A stretch of 64,000 bases of DNA, taken from positions 1 to 64,000 of the forward strand of contig JAWLGP010000009.1 in the NCBI GenBank assembly GCA_041685045.1. The letters are read 5' to 3'. Of the stretch, positions 16,864-25,042 are shown one piece after another. This DNA comes from Thiohalomonas sp041685045. Its GTDB lineage: Bacteria; Pseudomonadota; Gammaproteobacteria; Thiohalomonadales; Thiohalomonadaceae. The notes under the pieces are model-generated. The model was not told where the DNA came from and did no database searches. It saw only the letters and a list, made by a program, of their open reading frames with translations. The translations under genes were made by a program, and so were the position numbers. The first letter of the stretch is position 1. Each line of letters opens with the position of its first letter.

Positions 16864-19329
16864 TCAATAATCCCCTTCATCCGGGATCAGGTGCGACGCG
16901 TGCAGTTGCGCCATCAGTGCCGGGGCCAGGAAGAAGTCGGCCAGCAGGGCGGCGATGATGGTGAAGCCGGTCAGCAGGCCGAAGTTGACGAGGTTGCTCA
17001 AGGTCGAAAAGCTGAAAATGAAGAAGCCGATCGACAGCACCACCGTGGTCACGAGCATCGCCCGGCCAGTGGTCAACAACGTGCGGCGGACGGCCTCGCG
17101 CACATCGCCGGTGTCGTGGTGGTAGCGGCGATAGTTATGCATGAAGTGGATGGTGTCGTCCACTGCAAGGCCGATGGCGATGGAACCGATCAGCATCGTG
17201 AACAGGTCCAGGGGCAGGCCAAGCCAGCCCATCAGGCCGAGGGTCAGGATGATCGGGGTGAGGTTCGGCAGCATGCTGACCAGCCCGACTCGTAGATCAC
17301 CGATCAGCAGGATCATCATGCCGGTGATGATCACCGCCGCCCAGACATAACTCTTGGCCATGCTGTGGATGGAGGCGTCCACCGTGCGCCCGAGCAGTGC
17401 CGCCATACCGGTGACCGTCACCTGTGCGGTGTCATCCAGTGCATGGTCGAACTGCTGTTCCAGTTCGGTGATGAAACCGGGGTAGTGGACGGCATCGACC
17501 CAAGGCGTCTTCAGGGTGAAGCGCGCCTTCTGGAACGTGGTGTCGGTGAAATCCTCCAGGTCATCCGAGCCGCTGTTGGAGAACAGCAGGAACTCCTGGG
17601 CAATCAGGTTGCGGTCGTCCGGGATGATGTAGTGGTCGGAGCGGTTCTCGTTGAGGGCCTGATTGATCTCCTTGAGCACATCCGGCAGGGCCATGGTCTT
17701 GCCGACGAACAGCTCGGGCCGCTCCAACGCCGACAACTCCCGTTCCAGCGTGTCCAGTGCCCGCAAGGTGGCGGGCTCGTACAACCCGTTCTCCCGCCCG
17801 GTGTCGACCACCACCTCCATGACGTTGGCGCCGCCCATGCGGCTGTCGAGAAAGTCGGTGGCTTGGCGCGAAGGCGCACTGACCGGCAGCCACTCGAACG
17901 GCTTGTGGGAAAACTTCACCTGCAGCGCACCCGCCAGCCCGAACAGCAGGACCGCGGAACTGACCAGCAGCACCCGCTTGCGACGTTCCACCGCGTAATC
18001 GGCGATACCGACCAACAACCGGTCCATGCGCAGCTGCTGCTGGCGGCTCGCCGCGCGCCGGATCGGCCTGATGCGGAAGATCGACAGCAGCGCCGGCAGC
18101 AGCACGATGGTGAACAGCAGGGAGATCAGAACGCCGATGGCGGCGGCCTGGCCCAAGTCGCCAATGGGGGCCACCTCGGCACCGGCAAACGATGCCAGGC
18201 CGGCGGCGGTGGTCAGTGAGGTCATGACGATCGCCAGCCCCGAGTGACCGAGGGCATGGACGACCGCGTCGCGCTTGGCCGTCTCCGGCGGCTCCGCATC
18301 GGCGTGATCGTCCTGGATCTGTTGCAGGCGCCGGTAGAACACGGCCAGTACGTGGACCGAGGCGCCGACACCGACGGCCAACAGGAATGACGGCAGGATC
18401 TGGGTCGGCAGCTTGATGGGCACCTTGGCGACGGCCATCAATCCCAGGGTGGAAACCAGGGTGAGCACCACCACCAGCAACGGCAGCAGCACGCCGGATG
18501 CCCGGCGGAACAGAAACGCCAGCACCACCGTGATGGTGAGCAGGGCCAACACCATGAAGCGGCGCATGTTGTCCTGCATGGAGGTCTTCAGCACGTCGGT
18601 GACGACCGGGGAGCCGCCCACGTAGATGCGGAAGTCGTCGCCGTTGAAGTCGGCGGCAATGGCCTGCACCTGGCGCACCAGCTCGCTGTTTTCGGCGTCG
18701 CTGAGAAATTCCCGTTCGCTCTGTGCCGCCGGCTCGGAGAAGGCCGGCTCGTCGAACCCGGCCAGCGCGTCCTCGACGCTGTCGCCGCCGGAATAGGCGT
18801 TGGTCTCGATCACCACCGTGGTGATCGTCGCATCGTCGTTGATGAGCAGGTTGCGGTAGAGGGGGTTGGCCAGCGCCCGACTGCGGATCGCCGCCAGCCC
18901 CGCCGCGTCTTCCGGCCACTCCTGCAGCAGGTCCTCGACAATCAGCTCCCCTTCCGCGCCACGGGTGTTCCGGGCATCGACTAGACTGGTGATCTCCTCC
19001 AGATGGGGGACTTCATCTTCCAGCCGGCGGTGCATCGTCCGCAGTTTCTCCAGGAAACCACGCTCGAACACGTCTGGCGCCTCGATCGCCACCAGCACCA
19101 TCTCGTCCCGCCCGAACTGGGCGCGGAAGTCGTTGTAGGTCAGCAGGGTCGGGTCGTGCTCGTGGAGAAATCCCTCGGTGGAGGTGTCGAGGGTGAGTTT
19201 CGGGATCTGAGCGGCCAGACCGGCGACGGTCATCAGCACCAGCAGCAGCGTGATCCACGCGTGGCGGTAGATGATTCCGGCGAAGGTTTCGAAGCCCCCT
19301 TCAATCCGCTGTCGAAGGCGTGGATGCAT
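16864..19329 (-). CDS. MMPL/RND-superfamily transporter
   Basis: An 821-residue inner-membrane pump with the 12-helix RND plan: one helix near the N terminus (ITLLLVLMTVAGLA), a large periplasmic loop, a five-helix bundle from about residue 260, a second periplasmic loop and a second bundle. Motifs such as VGVGASVHVLAVFYRRL and IGSIAIGLAVDDTIHFMHNY (acidic helix-4 type sites) match the MMPL/HpnN group that exports lipids. AAGGAAAA precedes the ATG. It sits between a TetR regulator and LolA-like and barrel genes, forming a plausible three-compartment export line for a hydrophobic molecule. Confidence 0.9.
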   Translation of the reverse strand: MHPRLRQRIEGGFETFAGIIYRHAWITLLLVLMTVAGLAAQIPKLTLDTSTEGFLHEHDPTLLTYNDFRAQFGRDEMVLVAIEAPDVFERGFLEKLRTMHRRLEDEVPHLEEITSLVDARNTRGAEGELIVEDLLQEWPEDAAGLAAIRSRALANPLYRNLLINDDATITTVVIETNAYSGGDSVEDALAGFDEPAFSEPAAQSEREFLSDAENSELVRQVQAIAADFNGDDFRIYVGGSPVVTDVLKTSMQDNMRRFMVLALLTITVVLAFLFRRASGVLLPLLVVVLTLVSTLGLMAVAKVPIKLPTQILPSFLLAVGVGASVHVLAVFYRRLQQIQDDHADAEPPETAKRDAVVHALGHSGLAIVMTSLTTAAGLASFAGAEVAPIGDLGQAAAIGVLISLLFTIVLLPALLSIFRIRPIRRAASRQQQLRMDRLLVGIADYAVERRKRVLLVSSAVLLFGLAGALQVKFSHKPFEWLPVSAPSRQATDFLDSRMGGANVMEVVVDTGRENGLYEPATLRALDTLERELSALERPELFVGKTMALPDVLKEINQALNENRSDHYIIPDDRNLIAQEFLLFSNSGSDDLEDFTDTTFQKARFTLKTPWVDAVHYPGFITELEQQFDHALDDTAQVTVTGMAALLGRTVDASIHSMAKSYVWAAVIITGMMILLIGDLRVGLVSMLPNLTPIILTLGLMGWLGLPLDLFTMLIGSIAIGLAVDDTIHFMHNYRRYHHDTGDVREAVRRTLLTTGRAMLVTTVVLSIGFFIFSFSTLSNLVNFGLLTGFTIIAALLADFFLAPALMAQLHASHLIPDEGDY

Positions 19330-19351
19330 CTGAATTTTCCTTGTTGTTTTT

Positions 19352-19972
19352 TTATGGTTTGAGCAACGCGGCCGTCAGCATGTCGGCCAGCCGGTTCGCC
19401 GCCTCTTCCGCGCTCGGGAACTGCTCGGGGGCGAACTCCTGCCGTGCTTCCGCCCGCACCCGTTCCCGAATGGGTGCGCCGGCGGTGTAGAAGGAGAGTG
19501 CGCCCACCACCATCAGATGCACGAGATGGGGGCTGGTTGGGCGAAAGTGACCCTGTTCGACGCCGTTGGCGATGATGCGCGTGATGGTGCCGACGATGCG
19601 TCCCATTTGCTGGAGCGCCTCGGTCGGCAGATCCCGCCCGCCCGCGGCGACCTCGCGCAACATGACCGGCGCCACCTGCGGCAGCAACTCCGGATCGGCG
19701 AAGGCGAGCGCATAGGCGCGCAGCTGTGCTTCGGGCCCATCGGCGACGGCCACCGCCCTCTCCACCCGGTCGGCCAACCGGCCGAGCAGACAGTCGAGCA
19801 CCGCCGCGTACAGTGCCTGCTTGTCGCCGATCTGGTAGTACAGGGTGGCCTTGTTCACCCCGGCACGCCGGGCCACGCTGTCGACGCGTGCGCCGGCGTA
19901 GCCTTGCTCGACAAACTCCCGGGTGGCGGCCTGGAGCACCTGGGCCCGCGTACCGCAGTCGGCTTCATTCAT
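19352..19972 (-). CDS. TetR-family repressor of the MMPL operon
   Basis: A 206-residue regulator with an N-terminal helix-turn-helix (VDSVARRAGVNKATLYYQIG) and a variable ligand-binding C-terminal domain. It is the first gene of the TetR-MMPL-LolA-like-barrel run, 22 bases before the pump. A palindrome overlapping its own start codon (19971-20007) is the obvious operator, so autorepression relieved by the pump's substrate is likely. The ligand is unknown. Confidence 0.87.
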   Translation of the reverse strand: MNEADCGTRAQVLQAATREFVEQGYAGARVDSVARRAGVNKATLYYQIGDKQALYAAVLDCLLGRLADRVERAVAVADGPEAQLRAYALAFADPELLPQVAPVMLREVAAGGRDLPTEALQQMGRIVGTITRIIANGVEQGHFRPTSPHLVHLMVVGALSFYTAGAPIRERVRAEARQEFAPEQFPSAEEAANRLADMLTAALLKP

Positions 19973-20007
19973 TCAACTAACCGGTTGGTTTAACCAAATG
20001 GTTGAAT
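19971..20007. promoter_or_regulatory. Probable TetR operator
   Basis: A 37-base region with ATTCAAC at 19971-19977 mirrored by GTTGAAT at 20001-20007, and a perfect internal palindrome TTGGTTTAACCAA at 19985-19997. It overlaps the start codon of the TetR gene. The 270 bases between it and the AAA+ ATPase gene carry no gene I can support. Confidence 0.7.
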
Positions 20008-20281
20008 GGATTGTGGGCAGAGCCGCACACGCTTGTCAAATTACGAGGTATGCCGTCCAGTATTCGTCTCCAGCAGAAAACGGGGGCGGTCCGGAATGCC
20101 TGGGTCTCCTCTCGTCGCTCGCAGTCCCCGAGCGCAATAGTTGGAAATGATTGGACGCAGACGCACCCGACGGCTGTCCGGCCAACGTTGAATATCGAGT
20201 AGTTGTTCCCGGAAAGACAGTGCGCTTATTATCGGAACCTGATTTCGGGACAAAAACGAACAAAAAGGGACAACCGGTCAC

Positions 20282-21385
20282 TTGGACACCGAAACGCCTT
20301 CCTCGCACGCGGCCCAACGCCAGCCGGCTGAACAGCGTTATGTCGCGGAACTTTCTGCGTTAGCAAAGACCGATATCCATCCTCGCCCCGCCGGTTGGAG
20401 ACTGAGCCCCCAGGCGGTGCGTCGTTTCATCCTGGGCGATGAAACGCACGCAGAGATACCGATCGAGCGCAAACTGTTCGGTAATGACGCACTGGTCGAG
20501 CGGGCGATTGTCACGTTGGCGGGGCACCGCGGTCTGCTCCTGGTAGGTGAGCCGGGTACCGCCAAATCGATGTTGTCGGAGTTGCTCGCCGCGGCGATCA
20601 GTGGTGTCAGCACCGATACCGTCCAAGGCAGTGCCGGTACCATGGAAGAGCAGATTCGCTACACCTGGAACTACGCGGAACTTCTTCGTCACGGACCGAG
20701 TACCCAGGCGCTGGTACCGGGGCCACTGTATCGGGCCATGGCCAACGGCCGACTGCTGCGTTTCGAGGAGATTACCCGTTGCGCGCTGGAGGTCCAGGAC
20801 AGTTTGGTGCCGATCCTCTCCGACCGGATGTTGCACATTCCGGAACTACCGGGGAGTGACGCATTGCTGCTGGCACGGCCCGGTTTTAATGTAATCGCCA
20901 CAGCGAATCTGCGCGACCGCGGTGTCAACGAGATGTCGGCGGCACTGAAACGTCGCTTCAACTTCGAAACCGTCGTACCGCTGCGCGACGTGAGGCAGGA
21001 GGTGGCGTTGGTCCGGCGGGAAGTGGATCGGCTGCTGTGCGCCGAGCGGATCGAAGCCACCGTTCCCGTCGACCTTGCGACGCTGTTGGTGACCGTCTTC
21101 CAGGAACTGCGCAGCGCACGTGCCGAAGGCGTGGCGTTGGAGCCGCTGGCGAATCCTTTGTCGACCGCCGAGGCGATCGGACTACTTCAGAGCGCCTGTG
21201 CCGAAGCTTGGTATTTCGGCGGTGAACCTGGCCCGGAGCGCCTTTTGCGCCATCTCTCGGGCACGGTCATCAAGGACGAGGAGGAGGACCGTCGGCGGAT
21301 CCGTGACTATTTACGTCTGGTTCAGGAGCATCGCTCCGAGGACCCGCTCTGGCAGTCGCTTTTCGCAGGTGAGCGGTGGCTCTAG
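20282..21385 (+). CDS. MoxR-family AAA+ ATPase (YehL-like)
   Basis: A 367-residue AAA+ ATPase. Walker A GEPGTAKS is at residues 89-96; Walker B is RLLRFEEITR; VIATANLRDRGVNEMSAALKRRF holds sensor 1 and the arginine finger. The closest described relative I can place is E. coli YehL, a MoxR subfamily whose neighbours are yehM, yehP, yehI and yehQ, all with counterparts here. MoxR ATPases usually act as chaperones that remodel or load a VWA partner, supplied by the next gene. The start is uncertain: TTG 20282 is used because no ATG occurs before the conserved region. Its 3' end overlaps the next gene by 10 bases. Confidence 0.88.
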   Translation: MDTETPSSHAAQRQPAEQRYVAELSALAKTDIHPRPAGWRLSPQAVRRFILGDETHAEIPIERKLFGNDALVERAIVTLAGHRGLLLVGEPGTAKSMLSELLAAAISGVSTDTVQGSAGTMEEQIRYTWNYAELLRHGPSTQALVPGPLYRAMANGRLLRFEEITRCALEVQDSLVPILSDRMLHIPELPGSDALLLARPGFNVIATANLRDRGVNEMSAALKRRFNFETVVPLRDVRQEVALVRREVDRLLCAERIEATVPVDLATLLVTVFQELRSARAEGVALEPLANPLSTAEAIGLLQSACAEAWYFGGEPGPERLLRHLSGTVIKDEEEDRRRIRDYLRLVQEHRSEDPLWQSLFAGERWL

Positions 21386-24300
21386 AGGACGAGCCGGATC
21401 TCTCTGAACGGCTGGCGCGCGTCCCGACGTCCGATCATCTTCGGCTGGTCCCCATCCGTCACCACAGCCCCGCCTGCGCCCGGCAATTGGGTGCGCTCAT
21501 CCGGCGAGAGCGCCCCAATCGAATTCTTATCGAGGGGCCGGCCGATGCTGACCCTCTGCTGCCCTATCTGGCCGCGAACGACGCCCGTCCGCCCCTGGCG
21601 CTGTACTGTTACGAGGTGCGTCCCGGCGCAGCGGGGGAGAATGGGCGTTACCGCTGTTTCTACCCGTTGGCCGAGTTCTCGCCCGAGTGGGTGGCGATAC
21701 GCGAGGGTAGCCGACTCGGTGCCGATCTGCGGTTCATCGATCTTCCGTTCGGTGCACGGCTCGGGGAAGCCGACGGGACGGAAGCGAAGGATGCCGAAGA
21801 GCCCTCCTGGTTCGGCGAGGAGCCATTGTGGCGGGCAGCCATTAACCGCAACCTGATCGAACGATCCGGCTGTCGCGATTTCAACGAATGGTGGGATCGT
21901 CACTTCGAGGCTGCCGGGTTGACCATGGAGCCGGACCTGTATTTCCAGCGGCTACTGCTCTGGTGCCTGACGTTACGCGATCCGCATGAGCCGGCGGACG
22001 CCGAAACGACCGCCCGCGAACGGGCCATGGCGGCGGCGATTGCGGCTGCCACAAAAGACTCCCAAGGCCGGGTTCTCGCCGTACTCGGTGGTTTCCACGT
22101 GGAGGCGGTCGCCGCCTTGCTGGGCGACATGCCTGCTTCGCTTTGGCCGCAGACTGCGCGGGAGACGGGGGGCGTGCACCTGATGCCCTACTCCCTGGAA
22201 CGGCTCGACCGCGCCAATGGGTATGGGGCGGGAATGAGCGATGTCGGTTACTACCAGATGGTGTGGCGGAATCGCGCCCGCAAGGACCCCCACAGTGAAG
22301 CGATCACGGTCCTGGCCACCCGCGCAGCCCGCGAATTGCAGGCGAGGGGCGACTCCGTCGCGTTGCCGGATGCCATTGAGGCGGTGGCAATGGCACAGAG
22401 GCTGGGAGCACTGCGGGGTTGCCCGGCCGGCCGGCCTGAGTTGCTCGATGGCATGACTGCCGCCTTCGCAAAGGATCTGCATCTCCCTGAGAGGTTTGCC
22501 GCCGAGTTGCCGCACCTGCTGGCGGAGCCGCGGATCGGCCGGTTGCCGGCAGGGTATCCCGTCTCGCCGCTGGTGGCAGATTTCCGGCAGCGCTGTCGGC
22601 AGCTGCGCCTTCCGACCGGTCCAGGAGAGGCGCGGGAACGGGTGCTGGACATCTATCGCTCCGCCCGCCACCGCCAACAGTCACGCTTTCTCCATCAGCT
22701 CCGGTTTCTTTCCGTTGCCTACGGGGTACTGGAACAGGGGCCCGACTTCACCACCGGTACCGATCTCGATCGCGTACGTGAAGTGTGGCGGCTTCAGTGG
22801 CAGCCGGAACTCGAGGCGCGACTGACCGAGTGTTCCCACTATGGTGCGGACGTGCAGGAAGCGGCGGCGGCCTGCCTGACCGAGCGGCTTGCCCGCGATC
22901 AGGGCAATGCGCCGCAACTGTTGATTGAGGCGCTCCGGATGGGGCTGCACCCACTGTTCGATCGCATTCTGGTGCAGGTCGGGCGCTGGGTCGCACGGGA
23001 GGGGGACTTTGCCGCGCTGGTCACCGGGCTCGCTAAGTTGCAGGTGGCGGTCGGGGCGCGTGAGGTCCTGGGCGCGCGCAATCTGCCCGCGCTGTCCGAA
23101 TTGCTCGGCGCCGGCCTTGAGCAAGCCTGCCGCCGTCTTTTGTTGTTAGGGGAACCCGAATCCGACCGGCTCGATGCGTATGCCGAGGCACTGCTGGTGC
23201 TGAATGGCCTGATGCCGGAGCCCGGTGCTGATAGGATGTTTGTGCAGGTCTTGGCGGCGGTCGAGAGGACTTCACCCGAACCGCTGCTGGCCGGGCGTGC
23301 CTGCGGCCTGCTGGCGGTGCGCCGTGCCGTGCCCATGGCTAACACGCTGGCGGCATTCGCCCGGGCCTGTGCGGCCGCCAGTGCCTGGCCAGTGCGCCTT
23401 GGAGAGTTCCTGCGTGGTTTCGTCCCGCCCGCCCGCGCAGCGCTGTTGCAGGAACCACCGCTTGCGGCGCTCTTGAGCCAGGAGTTCCTGGCGTGGAGCG
23501 AACTTCGCTTTCTATTTGCCCTGCCGCATTTGCGGCTCGCCTTCTCCGCCCTCAATCGGCAGGAACTGCGTAGCCTCGGTGAGGTCGTTGCGCTCCTGTT
23601 GGCCAAGCCCGTGCGGGCCGATTCGTACACGCTCTGGGACGAGGCCGCAACGGCCGAGATGACCCGGCTTGCCGCGACCACCCGGGCGCTGCTCGAGAGT
23701 TGGGGGCTCGGCTTGCCCACGCAATCGCCGCCGCCGACCGCACTGACTGTTGCGCCGCCTCTGGACCCCGACTCGCCCTCACAAGGGCCGCAGCTGTACG
23801 CGCTCGGCCCCGAGCAGCGGCGGGAATTGCTGCGGCGCTGGCGCTTGATCCTGGGCGAGGTCGCCGCCGACGAACTCACACGTGGAGAAGCGGGGCCGGG
23901 CGATCAAGGTGCCGGCGGGGCCAGGCTGGTGGGGGAGGACGCCGAGCGTGACCGGCTGTTGGCATTTCTTTACGACCGCGAACAGGCTGGCCGCAGCTAC
24001 GGTGAGCAGTGCGGGGCCGGGTTGGGGCCGTCGCGACTCACCGTGCCCCGCTGGCTGGACGGGGTGCGCACCCTTTTTCCCCGCGAAACCGCGGAAACAC
24101 TGGAGCGCCAGGCGCTCGACCGCTACGGGCTGACTGAACTGCTCACCGATCCGGAAGCGCTTGCCCGCGCGCCCGCCACCATCGAAATGGTCGGGATATT
24201 GTTGCGGTTCCGATCGCGTCTTAAGGCCTCAGCGTTGGCCGAGGCCCGCCGGCTTATTGCACGGGTGGTGGCACAGCTGGAGGCCCGCTTCGCCCGGCGG

Positions 24301-25014
24301 GTACGCAATGCCTGCGCCGGGACCCGGCGGCGGCACGGCCATCGTGGTGCGGCTGTGTTGGCCAATCTGGACTGGCGCACCACTATCACCCGCAACCTGC
24401 GTCACTTTGATCTCGTCAGCGGAACCCTGGTCCCGGAACGCCTCTGGTTCTGGCCGCGCCGTCTTCAGGAACTGCCGTGGGAGATTGTCATCTTGGTGGA
24501 CCAGAGCGGCTCCATGCTCGACTCCGTGATTCACAGTGCGGTGCTCGCCACCGTATTTTCTGGGCTGCGGAGCCTCAGGACGCGGCTCCTGCTGTTCGAC
24601 ACCACGGTGGTGGACCTTACGGATCGGGTCGGCGAACCGGTTGAATTGCTGTTGGGCGTACAACTGGGTGGCGGCACCGATATTGCCGGGGCGGTTGCCT
24701 ATGCCGCCAGGCAGGTGCGGCGCCCGCGCCGGACGCTGCTGGTGCTAATCAGCGATTTTTTCGAAGGCGGGGATGCAGATGCGCTGGTCGCCTCCGTCGG
24801 GCGTCTGCATGCCGCGGGGGTGACGCTGCTTGGGCTGGCCGCCCTGGACGACCGGGCGGAGCCGGATTACGACCGCGTGCTGGCCGGGGAGTTGGCGGCG
24901 GCAGGGATGGATATCGGGGCGATGACCCCGGAGCAACTGGCCAACTGGGTGGGCGACTGCCTGGCCGGAAGGCGTTGGAGTGCGCGGCAGGGCCGGGTGG
25001 CACAACAACAATGA
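21376..25014 (+). CDS. DUF5682 protein fused to VWA domain (YehM-YehP-like fusion)
   Basis: A 1212-residue protein that appears to join two proteins separate in E. coli (YehM about 760, YehP about 380 residues). The N-terminal DUF5682 part starts with LRLVPIRHHSPACARQLGAL and ILIEGPADADPLLPYL, with GGFHVEAVAALL near residue 240. The C-terminal part is a von Willebrand A domain with a complete MIDAS: D1042, S1044 and S1046 in ILVDQSGSM, T1101 in GGGTD, and LISDFFEGGD. The VWA domain should bind Mg and a protein ligand and be the client of the MoxR ATPase. The GTG start at 21376 overlaps the ATPase gene. Function unknown in any organism I know. Confidence 0.82.
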   Translation: MALEDEPDLSERLARVPTSDHLRLVPIRHHSPACARQLGALIRRERPNRILIEGPADADPLLPYLAANDARPPLALYCYEVRPGAAGENGRYRCFYPLAEFSPEWVAIREGSRLGADLRFIDLPFGARLGEADGTEAKDAEEPSWFGEEPLWRAAINRNLIERSGCRDFNEWWDRHFEAAGLTMEPDLYFQRLLLWCLTLRDPHEPADAETTARERAMAAAIAAATKDSQGRVLAVLGGFHVEAVAALLGDMPASLWPQTARETGGVHLMPYSLERLDRANGYGAGMSDVGYYQMVWRNRARKDPHSEAITVLATRAARELQARGDSVALPDAIEAVAMAQRLGALRGCPAGRPELLDGMTAAFAKDLHLPERFAAELPHLLAEPRIGRLPAGYPVSPLVADFRQRCRQLRLPTGPGEARERVLDIYRSARHRQQSRFLHQLRFLSVAYGVLEQGPDFTTGTDLDRVREVWRLQWQPELEARLTECSHYGADVQEAAAACLTERLARDQGNAPQLLIEALRMGLHPLFDRILVQVGRWVAREGDFAALVTGLAKLQVAVGAREVLGARNLPALSELLGAGLEQACRRLLLLGEPESDRLDAYAEALLVLNGLMPEPGADRMFVQVLAAVERTSPEPLLAGRACGLLAVRRAVPMANTLAAFARACAAASAWPVRLGEFLRGFVPPARAALLQEPPLAALLSQEFLAWSELRFLFALPHLRLAFSALNRQELRSLGEVVALLLAKPVRADSYTLWDEAATAEMTRLAATTRALLESWGLGLPTQSPPPTALTVAPPLDPDSPSQGPQLYALGPEQRRELLRRWRLILGEVAADELTRGEAGPGDQGAGGARLVGEDAERDRLLAFLYDREQAGRSYGEQCGAGLGPSRLTVPRWLDGVRTLFPRETAETLERQALDRYGLTELLTDPEALARAPATIEMVGILLRFRSRLKASALAEARRLIARVVAQLEARFARRVRNACAGTRRRHGHRGAAVLANLDWRTTITRNLRHFDLVSGTLVPERLWFWPRRLQELPWEIVILVDQSGSMLDSVIHSAVLATVFSGLRSLRTRLLLFDTTVVDLTDRVGEPVELLLGVQLGGGTDIAGAVAYAARQVRRPRRTLLVLISDFFEGGDADALVASVGRLHAAGVTLLGLAALDDRAEPDYDRVLAGELAAAGMDIGAMTPEQLANWVGDCLAGRRWSARQGRVAQQQ

Positions 25015-25042
25015 GTCAAACCACCAAGAGGGGGGGGATGCA

